Assembly: GCA_015231825.1 (NCBI GenBank)
Contig: JADGAV010000023.1
Span: 1 to 64,000, forward strand
Origin: SAR324 cluster bacterium
Lineage (GTDB): Bacteria > SAR324 > NAC60-12
Direction of reading: 5' to 3'
DNA: 64,000 bases
Shown here piece by piece: positions 17,096-25,064 of the stretch. Both the position numbers and the translations under genes were made by a program. The notes beneath the pieces are model-generated. The model did no database searches. It was not told the DNA's origin and saw only the letters and a list, made by a program, of their open reading frames with translations. The stretch's first letter is position 1; the number at the start of each line of letters is the position of its first letter.

Positions 17096-17887
17096 ATGGA
17101 CAATCTAAAAAAGCTGGATTGCGAAGAAGCATTGTTAATGATGAGCAGACATCTCGACGGAGATCTCAACAAGAGTGAAATTGGTCAATTTCATCAGCAT
17201 GCCGTCCATTGCTGCGAATGTCAGGGACAAATGGAAGAAATGTCTGCCGTCGAACTTGAACTGGCTGCCCACAATGAGTCTTTTGATCGCTACTCCCTGG
17301 ATGAGCAATTTAATGCAAAAATCAAAGCCTCAATTGCAATGCAGGCTCCTCCTGTTCAACACTTGTCTCTCTGGCAGCGATTGCTTGAAAAAAAAATTGA
17401 TATTTTTAAACCTTTGACTGGATCCCGCTTTTTCCCAATGGGAGTCGGAGTGCTGGCAAGCTTTATGATTTTTGCAATCATCTGGCCGCAATTGCAGACA
17501 GAACAATCCTCCGAACAATCTCCAATCACACTGGTCGATGTTCCATTCGAACAGACACAACCGGCTAAGTGGAACCATGAAAAAACGATTCCTCCCGGAC
17601 AGTCTGTGCAAATTGTGGTGCAGCAGGGAGACGGAAAGTCCTATCTTTTGCGCATGAGTTCTTCAGGTCCTGTCAAAATGAATGTCCGACATGACAATCA
17701 GAATATCCAGCAGGTGTATGCCCAGCAGATGGTTTTGAACGGTTTGCTTTATGCCACCGTCAAAGCGACCAAAAACAACAAGGGAGTAATCTTCCAAAAT
17801 AACGGTAAAGTCCCGATCCAGCTCAGCGCCCATTCCTACGAGCCTCAAGCAATCCAAATGAATTTAAAAAACAGCAATCTTCGATAA
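17096..17887 (+). CDS. Zinc-binding anti-sigma factor, membrane-anchored
   Basis: The 263-aa protein begins with an anti-sigma domain that has the zinc motif His35-x3-Cys39-x2-Cys42 in the segment HAVHCCEC. A single membrane segment lies around residues 108-128 (GVGVLASFMIFAIIWP). The C-terminal 130 residues are predicted periplasmic and beta-rich, with no catalytic motif, and may be the sensing part. It should hold the upstream ECF sigma factor inactive until a signal in the envelope releases it. The ATG at 17096 was chosen over a TTG 9 bases upstream; a GGAAGAG site precedes either. Confidence 0.85.
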   Translation: MDNLKKLDCEEALLMMSRHLDGDLNKSEIGQFHQHAVHCCECQGQMEEMSAVELELAAHNESFDRYSLDEQFNAKIKASIAMQAPPVQHLSLWQRLLEKKIDIFKPLTGSRFFPMGVGVLASFMIFAIIWPQLQTEQSSEQSPITLVDVPFEQTQPAKWNHEKTIPPGQSVQIVVQQGDGKSYLLRMSSSGPVKMNVRHDNQNIQQVYAQQMVLNGLLYATVKATKNNKGVIFQNNGKVPIQLSAHSYEPQAIQMNLKNSNLR

Positions 17888-18010
17888 AATTGATTGATTG
17901 AGGAACTTTTTCTTTTTTCTGGTGACTCAATTCTTACAACAGCAAATCATGCAATTTGTCTGTTGCCAACGATATTTTAAGAGTCCACCAACAAAAAGAA
18001 GGAGTACAAA

Positions 18011-18592
18011 ATGACGAAAGCAACTCCCCCGGTTTCCGGGGCTTTCCAGTCAGATTTGGCACTGCCGGATTTTGCGGAAAATGCACATCTTGCCTCTCTC
18101 CCCCCTCTGGGAGATCAGGATCTCCTGCACCTGCCCTGGTTCAATACCATCATGGAAATGATGAAGGAGGCGGTGATCACGGTGAATTGCGAAGGAGAAA
18201 TCACCTATATGAATGCAGCAGCAGAACTGCTCACGCTGCAGAAAAAAAAGGACGCCCTCTGCCGGAATTCAACAGCGGTGTTCACCCTGCTTGATGCTGA
18301 AAAAAGGACTCTCGTAAGAAGTCCCGCGATGAAATCAATCTTGAAAAAGTCGCTGGTGCAGCTAGGCGGGTCCACCATTCTGGTGCGATCAGACGGCTCC
18401 CATGTATTTGTTGAGGGCAGTGCATTTCCGATTCGAATCGGCACGGGGGAAACGGTCGGAGCCACTCTGATGTTCAGAGATATCACCGAGCATAAAAATG
18501 CCCGTGCCATGATTCAACGTCTTCTGACCCTTGTTTTTCGTCACTCTCAAATGTATTTCGGCTTGATAAAACGGATCATTGATGGCTTCTGA
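18011..18592 (+). CDS. Stand-alone PAS-domain protein
   Basis: The 193-aa protein has a PAS fold at about residues 40-160: MMKEAVITVNCEGEITYMN is the typical PAS opening, and ATLMFRDITEHKNAR is the usual PAC ending. No kinase, cyclase or HTH follows; after the PAS part only a 30-residue amphipathic tail remains. It may be a small sensor acting through contact, or the remnant of a larger signalling protein. A good ribosome site (AGAAGGAG) precedes the ATG at 18011. The cytochrome c maturation genes follow after 89 bases on the same strand, but a functional link is unproven. Confidence 0.8.
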   Translation: MTKATPPVSGAFQSDLALPDFAENAHLASLPPLGDQDLLHLPWFNTIMEMMKEAVITVNCEGEITYMNAAAELLTLQKKKDALCRNSTAVFTLLDAEKRTLVRSPAMKSILKKSLVQLGGSTILVRSDGSHVFVEGSAFPIRIGTGETVGATLMFRDITEHKNARAMIQRLLTLVFRHSQMYFGLIKRIIDGF

Positions 18593-18681
18593 AAAACTGA
18601 AATGGCTTGTAGAATCGTTCATTTTCAAGTACCTTTTGAAAAATTGAAAAATTATTCTTCCTTTTCTATTGAGAATTATCT

Positions 18682-20679
18682 ATGGCGGACATCGGATATG
18701 TAACAATGGTCATGGCCCTGGCAGTGGCTTTATACGGAACAATTATTCCTCATTTGGGGGTACAGAAAAACAACTGGAACCTCATTCGTTCTGCGCAGTA
18801 TGCCACAATCTTCAATTTTTTTCTGGTAGCTTTGGCCAGCGGAATTTTGATTCATGCGTTTCTCACCGATAATTTCAGAATCTTTTATGTCGCAACAAAT
18901 TCCAGCAGCGACATGCCCATCTTTTACAAAATTACTGCTTTTTGGGGAGGACTCGATGGGTCTTTGCTGCTTTGGGTTTTGGTTCAGAGTGCTTTTGCGA
19001 TGGTGGTCGCATTTCGCTATGAGAATAGCAATCGTTATATCATTCCTTACGTCATCGTTGTCCTCAATATCATAATTGCATTTTTATTGACGCTGCTGAT
19101 CATTTGGTCCAACCCCTTTGCCCTTCAAGCCATTACTCCTTCAGAAGGGCGAGGTTTGAACCCCTTGCTGCAAAATATCGCCATGACGGCTCATCCGCCG
19201 TCGCTCTACCTCGGGTACATCGGTTTTAGCGTTCCGTTTGCCTTTGCAATTGCAGGTCTGATTCGAGGAAAATTGGATAACGAATGGATTCTGACCACGC
19301 GCCGCTGGACCTTGTTCTCGTTCTATTTTCTGGCTTTGGGTCTGATATTAGGCGGACAATGGGCTTATGAAGAATTAGGATGGGGCGGATACTGGGCATG
19401 GGATCCTGTTGAAAACGCGGCCTTCATGCCATTTTTGACAGGAACAGCATTTCTGCACTCCGTGATGGTTCAGGAAAAACGGAATATGCTCAAAATCTGG
19501 AACATTGTTTTGATCATTGTCACCTTCGGCTTGAGTATTCTGGGCACCTTTCTCACCCGGTCCGGAGTGGTGAATTCTGTTCATTCCTTCACACAGTCCG
19601 AAATTGGACCTTTTTTTCTTGTATTTCTGGGTTTTACCCTGGTCATTGCGTTTGGTCTTCTTTTCATGCGAATCCGGATGCTGGAATCAGACCATCGGCT
19701 GGAATCCGTACTTTGTCGTGAAAATACTTTTTTGGCACAAAACATTCTTTTTGTCGGTATCGCGTTTACGGTTCTGCTGGGGACCACATTCCCTCTCATT
19801 GCTGAAGCGGTTCGGGGTACCAAGCTTTCAATTCAAGCTCCCTTTTTTAATACAGTCACCGCTCCAATGGGGTATGCCTTATTCTTCCTCACCGGAGTGG
19901 GGACCCTGATCGCCTGGAGAAGGAGCAGTTTGAGCAGTTTGCAGAAAAATTTTCAAAATCCCCTGATTGCCGCAACGCTCGGGACCATAGTGATAGCAAT
20001 CTTTTTTGCCAGAGACTGGCAGCCGCTTTTGATTTTCTGGATTTCAATATTTGTGACAATGACGATCGTCATCGAGGTTTTCAAATCGACAAGAATCAAA
20101 GCACACCAGTTGTCCACAAATTTCGGCATGGCTTTCATCTATGTTGTGATGCGCAATACCCGCCGCTATGGGGGACTCGCAATTCACCTTGGTGTGGTGA
20201 TGATGTTTATTGGATTTGCAGGCCGATTTTACGATGTTGAAAAAGATTTGTCGATGGAGCCGAACCGGCCGATTGCTCTGGGAAAATATCAGCTGATATT
20301 CAAAGAGATGCAGGAATTTAAGGTGCGAAATGCAACGCACCGAGCAGCAATCATTGAAGTGTATGAAGATGGCGACCTGAAAGAAGTCTTGAAACCGGCA
20401 AAAAGCTTTTATCCCACTCAGCCGGACCCTTTGACTGAAGTGGCGATTCGGCGGACCCTATGGGAAGATTTGTACCTGGTTTTAAACAATGAAGACAGCG
20501 CTCGCAATCTGGTGGTGATTAAAGCACGCATCAACCCCTTGGTCGGTTGGGCCTGGATGTCGCTTCCTTTCTTTACCATTGGCGTTGGCATTTCGATGAT
20601 GTACCGTCCGAAATCCCTGCAGATCCGCAGCGAAGTGACCGGTCGACGGTATGTGCCTGAATCACGACATTCGGCGTAG
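18682..20679 (+). CDS. ccmF: Cytochrome c heme lyase subunit CcmF
   Basis: The 665-aa integral membrane protein is of normal CcmF length and has about 15 hydrophobic segments. The heme-handling WWD signature WGGYWAWDPVENA lies at about residue 234, and the conserved SEGRGLNPLLQN and AHPPSLYLGY segments precede it. CcmF with CcmH attaches heme covalently to apocytochrome c in the periplasm. The start at 18682 gives the family N-terminus. ccmG begins 9 bases after the stop and ccmH follows, so the three form an operon. The heme-export and heme-chaperone genes ccmABCDE are not in this window. Confidence 0.95.
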   Translation: MADIGYVTMVMALAVALYGTIIPHLGVQKNNWNLIRSAQYATIFNFFLVALASGILIHAFLTDNFRIFYVATNSSSDMPIFYKITAFWGGLDGSLLLWVLVQSAFAMVVAFRYENSNRYIIPYVIVVLNIIIAFLLTLLIIWSNPFALQAITPSEGRGLNPLLQNIAMTAHPPSLYLGYIGFSVPFAFAIAGLIRGKLDNEWILTTRRWTLFSFYFLALGLILGGQWAYEELGWGGYWAWDPVENAAFMPFLTGTAFLHSVMVQEKRNMLKIWNIVLIIVTFGLSILGTFLTRSGVVNSVHSFTQSEIGPFFLVFLGFTLVIAFGLLFMRIRMLESDHRLESVLCRENTFLAQNILFVGIAFTVLLGTTFPLIAEAVRGTKLSIQAPFFNTVTAPMGYALFFLTGVGTLIAWRRSSLSSLQKNFQNPLIAATLGTIVIAIFFARDWQPLLIFWISIFVTMTIVIEVFKSTRIKAHQLSTNFGMAFIYVVMRNTRRYGGLAIHLGVVMMFIGFAGRFYDVEKDLSMEPNRPIALGKYQLIFKEMQEFKVRNATHRAAIIEVYEDGDLKEVLKPAKSFYPTQPDPLTEVAIRRTLWEDLYLVLNNEDSARNLVVIKARINPLVGWAWMSLPFFTIGVGISMMYRPKSLQIRSEVTGRRYVPESRHSA

Positions 20680-20688
20680 GGGAACTTT

Positions 20689-21222
20689 ATGTCATGGAGA
20701 TCCTTAAAATTTTGGGGTGTGATGCTGGTCATTCTTGGCTTTATCGGCCTCCTTGCTTTTGGTCTGACTTCTGATCCAAAAAAAGTTCCTTCTCCTCTTT
20801 TGGGAAAAATGGCACCCGATTTTTCAGTCACTTCTCTGGACGGAAAGTCTTCACTGAAACTGAGTGAATTGAAAGGAATTCCCGTGGTACTGAATTTTTG
20901 GGGATCCTGGTGTCCGGAATGCACCCGGGAGGCTCCGGTGCTCGAAGCATTTTATCAGCGATATGACAAGGGTCAAAATAAAGTGCGTGTCCTTGGAATC
21001 GCATTTCAGGATACTCCCAGCCGAGCCAAAGCCTTTGCAAAACGATTTGGGAAAAATTATTTTCTGGCTTTGGATGATGATGAAGGAAGCATTGCTCTGA
21101 ACTATGGTCTTTACGGAGCACCCGAAACTTTTTTTATCGATCCCAAAGGCATCATCCGCTTCAAGCAGGTGGGCGGTGTGACCCCTGACTTGCTGCTGGA
21201 GCAACTTGAATCCATGCTGTAA
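20689..21222 (+). CDS. ccmG: Thiol:disulfide oxidoreductase CcmG/DsbE (TlpA-like)
   Basis: The 177-aa protein has an N-terminal membrane anchor (residues 8-27) and a periplasmic thioredoxin fold with the active site Trp-Cys75-Pro-Glu-Cys78. The cis-proline region GAPETFFIDPKG is present. It should reduce the heme-binding cysteines of apocytochrome c before heme attachment. Its reductant is probably the DsbD-like protein encoded at 27153-29108. It lies between ccmF and ccmH, with a GGGGAA ribosome site overlapping the end of ccmF. Confidence 0.93.
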   Translation: MSWRSLKFWGVMLVILGFIGLLAFGLTSDPKKVPSPLLGKMAPDFSVTSLDGKSSLKLSELKGIPVVLNFWGSWCPECTREAPVLEAFYQRYDKGQNKVRVLGIAFQDTPSRAKAFAKRFGKNYFLALDDDEGSIALNYGLYGAPETFFIDPKGIIRFKQVGGVTPDLLLEQLESML

Positions 21223-21234
21223 ACCGGTTTTCTT

Positions 21235-21702
21235 ATGACTCGAACTGTAACTTTGCTGGCGGTGTTTTTGCTTTGTATGACTTCATTCGGATGGGCGAAT
21301 ACGAATGAAGAAATTGAAACCCGGCTGATTGATTTGTTCAATCAATTCCGTTGTCCAACCTGCCAGGGATTGTCCGTGAAAGACTCTGAAGCAGGATTCT
21401 CGGTTCAAATTCGCAATAAAATTGAGGAAATGCTGCGGGCTGGTGCGTCTGATGATGAAATCAGAGCCTATTTTGTTGAGCGTTACGGAGAGTGGATTTT
21501 GCGCAGTCCTCCCAAAGAAGGGTTCAATCTTCTCTTATGGATTTTACCGGGAATCGGAATCTTTGCAGGACTTTTTGTGCTTTTGAGAATCAGCCAGAAA
21601 TGGGTGCAGAAACAGCGAGCAGAAGCCAGAGAAGAGACCCCTTTAAGTCCTGAAGAAGCAAAGATCCTGGAAGCCGATCTGACGCGATTTCAAAATCACT
21701 GA
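21235..21702 (+). CDS. ccmH: Cytochrome c maturation protein CcmH
   Basis: The 155-aa protein has a signal peptide (cleavage probably near residues 21-22), the conserved FRCPTCQGLSVKDSEA segment with Cys40 and Cys43, and a C-terminal membrane anchor around residues 100-119. This is the short CcmH (CcmL-type) that keeps apocytochrome cysteines reduced and works with CcmF. It lacks the TPR extension of longer CcmH proteins, and no CcmI gene follows. It starts 12 bases after ccmG and converges with the next gene, whose stop lies 4 bases beyond. Confidence 0.93.
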   Translation: MTRTVTLLAVFLLCMTSFGWANTNEEIETRLIDLFNQFRCPTCQGLSVKDSEAGFSVQIRNKIEEMLRAGASDDEIRAYFVERYGEWILRSPPKEGFNLLLWILPGIGIFAGLFVLLRISQKWVQKQRAEAREETPLSPEEAKILEADLTRFQNH

Positions 21703-21705
21703 ATT

Positions 21706-22776
21706 CTATGATTTTGTCCGGAAAGCCTGGAAGTTGTTGAAATCAACTTTTTGCTCCACCCAGTTTTCTACCCCGAACTTTTTCAAATAGCCCTGATAGA
21801 GCCGCCCATCGTTCTCTTCATACTTACGGATAAAATCGGGGTCAAAATTTTCTTCTTCACTGATTCCAAAAAGCCGGGCAGTGGCCACTTTGGGAGACAA
21901 TTCCAACAAGATGCTCCAGTCAGTAATTTCCTGAATTTGAGGCAGAAAAGTGGTGTTGCCCCAGACCACAAGAATCATTTCAGGTGCAAGAAAAAAAGGG
22001 TAAGCGTTTGTTTCATGCGAGCGCATGAATTCAGGAGGAGACTCGATGCAGATGCGCTTCCCTTCGGCAAAGGGAAGCAGAAGCTCATTCATAGTCCAGT
22101 CCTGGATTTCCCTGGAGCGCCAATAGTCACCCATGTGAAATTCGGTACTGAGCAGATCCGTCAGGTCAATGCCTTCTATCAAATAATCGCTGTTCTCCAG
22201 TTCTTCGATCAAAGCTTCAACAAAATAAGCGTGCCCGCACTCCTCAGGTCCTCCGATCCCGACAAGGAGAGGCAGTTTGGGAGCTTGATTTTTCAACTGC
22301 AGAATAGTGTCGCTCAACAAAATCGCGGTTTGTTTGCTGGGATGAAGCAGTTCGACTAAATCCTGGAAGTGTTCGTAGTGCAGGCCGGACAAATCTTCAC
22401 CGGGAAGGGTCCCATAAGCGAAGAGACATTGCTGATTGGTCAAATGCTGTTGTATTTCTGAATTTTCTGTAACCCAAAATATCTCTGCAGAAAACAAAAC
22501 CGAGTTTCGAAACAACAGCGATGGTTCATTTTTGGGAATATTGATAACAGCAATCTCTGCCCGGTTTCGCCATTCTGAAGGGTAAGCTTCATTCTCCAAG
22601 AGGAGTGTGATGTTGAAATCGCGAGCGATCAGGACCCTCAAAATCTGCTTGAAGGAGTCCAGTTCTTCATCGGAGATAATGTTGGGTAAACTGTTGAGAT
22701 CAAAGACGACCGTTCTGATCTGCCTCAGGGAGGCAAACAAATCGACGGTCCCGTCAGCTGCGAATACAAGAGGCAT
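21706..22776 (-). CDS. Probable HAD-like/uridine-kinase-like pseudoenzyme
   Basis: The 356-aa protein appears to join two domains. Residues 20-150 have a HAD-like pattern starting VVFDLNSLPN, where the second catalytic Asp of the DxD motif is Asn. Residues 165-345 follow the layout of uridine kinases: LPLLVGIGGPEECGHAYFVE occupies the place of the P-loop, then IQDWTMNELLLPFAEGKR, ILVVWGN and a C-terminal LYQGYLKKFG segment. The P-loop lacks the Gly-Lys-Ser/Thr needed for ATP binding, so both halves look catalytically dead. The role is unknown; a binding or regulatory function is an inference. The ATG is at 22774-22776. The fold assignment needs a profile search. Confidence 0.55.
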   Translation of the reverse strand: MPLVFAADGTVDLFASLRQIRTVVFDLNSLPNIISDEELDSFKQILRVLIARDFNITLLLENEAYPSEWRNRAEIAVINIPKNEPSLLFRNSVLFSAEIFWVTENSEIQQHLTNQQCLFAYGTLPGEDLSGLHYEHFQDLVELLHPSKQTAILLSDTILQLKNQAPKLPLLVGIGGPEECGHAYFVEALIEELENSDYLIEGIDLTDLLSTEFHMGDYWRSREIQDWTMNELLLPFAEGKRICIESPPEFMRSHETNAYPFFLAPEMILVVWGNTTFLPQIQEITDWSILLELSPKVATARLFGISEEENFDPDFIRKYEENDGRLYQGYLKKFGVENWVEQKVDFNNFQAFRTKS

Positions 22777-23094
22777 TGAAGTTTTTTCGTGAGTGATTTT
22801 AGTTGCCTGGATTTGTGTGAGATGAGAGCTAAAAAATAAGTCATTTCAGGAGTTCTGTCAATCTTTCCTCGTGATTCTTCTACACTTGAATAAATAACAC
22901 CGTTTTGCTAAAAAGCATCTATCTTCAATCACTTCAATTTTACAGATGCTTCATAAATTCATGCAGCTGTTACAAATACCGGTCGTCTCTCTTTTCTTGC
23001 CTGTTTCCCTTGCTTCCTGTGGTGCTTCCTCAAACTCGGGAACAGAATCCATCAAAGCCTCTTCTTCCCCCCTCCGATTTTTAACTATCAATCT

Positions 23095-23495
23095 TCACAA
23101 GGATGGGAGCGAGTCCGGTCTCCCGCAGCAACTGGCTTTCGCATCAGCAGGAAAAGTAGTTTTTTTCTCTTGTACTGTGGTATCAATGATAACTTCTTTT
23201 TCCTGTGCGGAATCTTTGTGAATTAAAATCGAAACCTGAAATATTCTTTCTATTCCCTTTTTTACCAATCCGTTTTCTGAAATAGGGTAAAGCTGTCGGA
23301 TCAACAGGAAGCTTCCATTGAAATGTTTCTTCTCCACTAAAGTATTGGAAATACGGATCTCGTAGCCATGATTTGATGACTGTTTCATCTCCTAAATCAT
23401 ACAGATGTTTCAGTTTCAATAATGACACCATTAAACGAATCGGTTTCGCGGGGCGTCCTTTATCACAAATCGCAGAGGGTCTATTGCGAAATCTT
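23095..23495 (-). pseudogene. Decayed IS5-type transposase fragment
   Basis: Two leftward frames together spell part of an IS5-family transposase. Around 23250-23470 one frame reads DKGRPAKPIRLMVSLLKLKH, then LYDLGDETVIKSWLRDPYFQ and LPVDPTALPYFRKRIGKKG. The next part, including EVIIDTTVQEKKTTFPADAK, is in another frame at about 23110-23200, so at least one frameshift lies near 23290. Both ends of the gene are missing. Reading further left on this strand, basic segments near 22980-23040 may be more of the same gene with extra shifts. I found no terminal inverted repeats, so the element is a dead remnant. Confidence 0.75.
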
Positions 23496-23574
23496 AATTG
23501 CTAATCAGATGGGGCCTTGCTATAGAAAGTTTGTTAAAATAAAGTGAATCCCTTTTATGAAAAATGGAGAATAT

Positions 23575-24063
23575 ATGAAGCAAATTTTTTTAATTATGGG
23601 AATTTTACTGCTTGCCTTCCACACGACTCCGGCACAGGATACTGCGTTTCGTTACAATGCCAGTGGTTTAGAGGTTACAAAACCGGGTCAAATTAAAGTT
23701 TTGATTGAAAAACTGGGGGAAGAGAGCAAGCAGTGGGGACTGACTGAAAACAAAATTCGCAATGCGGTGGAAGAAAAACTGCAGAATTTCAAAATCACGT
23801 CACTTCCTGAAAGTGACTTCAGCCTTCCCTATCGTTTGTATCTGGAACTGCAGGTCCTGGATAGCGTCTTTCAAATTAGAATTTCTTTTGAAAGAGTTGT
23901 TTCGTATCGCGTCGGGAAAGAAGAATATCACACCTTCGCCTCCGTTTTTCAAAGAAATTCAATTGGCATCAACAGTAAAAAAGAAGGAGATCATCCTCTC
24001 AAAATTCTCAATCGATTTCTTGATGATTTTCTGGATGCCTATCGAAAAGCCAACCAACGGTGA
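23575..24063 (+). CDS. Hypothetical secreted protein
   Basis: The 162-aa protein starts with a clear signal peptide (MKQIFLIMGILLLAFHTTPA, cleavage probably after Ala20). The mature part alternates strands and helices, with LPYRLYLELQVLDSVFQIRI in the middle and a helical C-terminus. I do not recognise a family; it is likely periplasmic. I chose the ATG at 23575, since a GGAG site sits at the right distance within the codons upstream, and the signal peptide is then at the very start. Its convergent neighbour, a GNAT gene, ends 23 bases away. A weak stem TGAAAG/CTTTCA lies at 24061-24078. Confidence 0.65.
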   Translation: MKQIFLIMGILLLAFHTTPAQDTAFRYNASGLEVTKPGQIKVLIEKLGEESKQWGLTENKIRNAVEEKLQNFKITSLPESDFSLPYRLYLELQVLDSVFQIRISFERVVSYRVGKEEYHTFASVFQRNSIGINSKKEGDHPLKILNRFLDDFLDAYRKANQR

Positions 24064-24085
24064 AAGTCTCTGCTTTCAAAAATCT

Positions 24086-24544
24086 TTAAAATTCTTCTTC
24101 AAATAGAAGGTAATCGGTTTTAGACATTCCAAGAGAGGCGTAAGTCTTTTGAGCAGGATGATTTTGATGCTCCACGTACAAGCGGATACCGCAGACATTT
24201 GATTCCTGCTGAGCCAGTTTTTTGACAAAATGATGAAGCTGGCTGTAAATTCCGCGGCGTCGATAATCGGACCGAATATAAACGCTTTGGATCCACCAGA
24301 AAAAGCCATTGCGCCAGTCGCTCCATTCTGTTGTAACCATCAAACTTCCAAGCACCTGTTGATCTGCCTCTGCGACTAAATAGAAACCATATTGCGGGTT
24401 TTCAAAAACGGCGTTCACACCACGAGCAATTACCGAGGCATCGAGTTCCTTGTTTTCGGTCTCCTTAGCCATGGCGGTGTTGAACTGTGCGATAAATTCT
24501 GCATCCTTGAGATGTGCGTGTCTTATCTGGATCGGTTTTTCCAT
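24086..24544 (-). CDS. GNAT family N-acetyltransferase
   Basis: The 152-aa protein has the GNAT fold. The acetyl-CoA pyrophosphate-binding motif A is visible as VYIRSDYRRRGIYSQLHHFV near residues 88-107, and the C-terminal NHPAQKTYASLGMSK is the usual late motif of the family. The target of acetylation is unknown. The ATG at 24542-24544 is correct because a longer frame would run through the upstream membrane-protein gene. The two genes are 8 bases apart and most likely co-transcribed. Confidence 0.85.
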   Translation of the reverse strand: MEKPIQIRHAHLKDAEFIAQFNTAMAKETENKELDASVIARGVNAVFENPQYGFYLVAEADQQVLGSLMVTTEWSDWRNGFFWWIQSVYIRSDYRRRGIYSQLHHFVKKLAQQESNVCGIRLYVEHQNHPAQKTYASLGMSKTDYLLFEEEF

Positions 24545-24552
24545 ATTTCGCT

Positions 24553-24960
24553 CTAAATCGGTTTTGCGACCACCAAATAGATCATTGCGGCAGCAACCAG
24601 AAAAATTCCAATATGGACCATCATTGCTAATATTTTTGGAAGCTCTTTGTTGTTGATTTGTTTTCCGTTGAGAAAGCCGAAACCGACCAAAATCAGGAGC
24701 AGCACGATTTTCCAATGCAGCCATTTTCCCTGGGAAAATGCTCCTGTGTCAATGGCTAAATAGTACCCTGATGCAACAGCAACAACTAATATTGGATAGT
24801 AAATAAATTTGTAAATGCGAGCCTGTACCCATTGGGCTCCGGTAATCTGTTGCGGACCTTTGAGTCGCAAACGGAAAACCACCGCCAATGATTGAACAAA
24901 CAATGTGCCGACAACCAGGCAGATAGAAAGAATATGGAGTGTTAAAATGAACGTGGACAT
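24553..24960 (-). CDS. Small CopD-like membrane protein
   Basis: The 135-aa protein has four hydrophobic segments and histidines within or next to them (His9, His82, His116), a pattern seen in CopD-like and DUF2269-like membrane proteins that may bind metal or heme. No function can be assigned. It lies 8 bases upstream of the GNAT gene and downstream of rpsA, from which it is separated by a probable terminator hairpin at 24986-25007. A GGAG site precedes the ATG at 24958-24960. Confidence 0.6.
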   Translation of the reverse strand: MSTFILTLHILSICLVVGTLFVQSLAVVFRLRLKGPQQITGAQWVQARIYKFIYYPILVVAVASGYYLAIDTGAFSQGKWLHWKIVLLLILVGFGFLNGKQINNKELPKILAMMVHIGIFLVAAAMIYLVVAKPI

Positions 24961-24985
24961 ATTACTGAAAATCTTGGAGAAAATC

Positions 24986-25007
24986 GGGAGTTCCGGGAAG
25001 AACTCCC
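24986..25007 (-). terminator. Probable rpsA terminator hairpin
   Basis: An 8-bp perfect stem, GGGAGTTC with GAACTCCC, encloses a 6-base loop and is followed on the minus strand by GATTTT. It lies 58 bases beyond the rpsA stop and just before the next leftward gene. The short T-run makes it a modest intrinsic terminator. Confidence 0.45.
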
Positions 25008-25064
25008 TGAGGAATTCAGAGAAATGTCAGTAACGCCGCAGTGACATCCCTCCCCATTGGAGAA

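Noticed and set aside
22946-23221. A 91-codon rightward frame with a lipoprotein-like start
   Set aside because: Its second half is exactly antisense to recognisable transposase sequence and there is no ribosome site; the lipobox-like part is probably chance.
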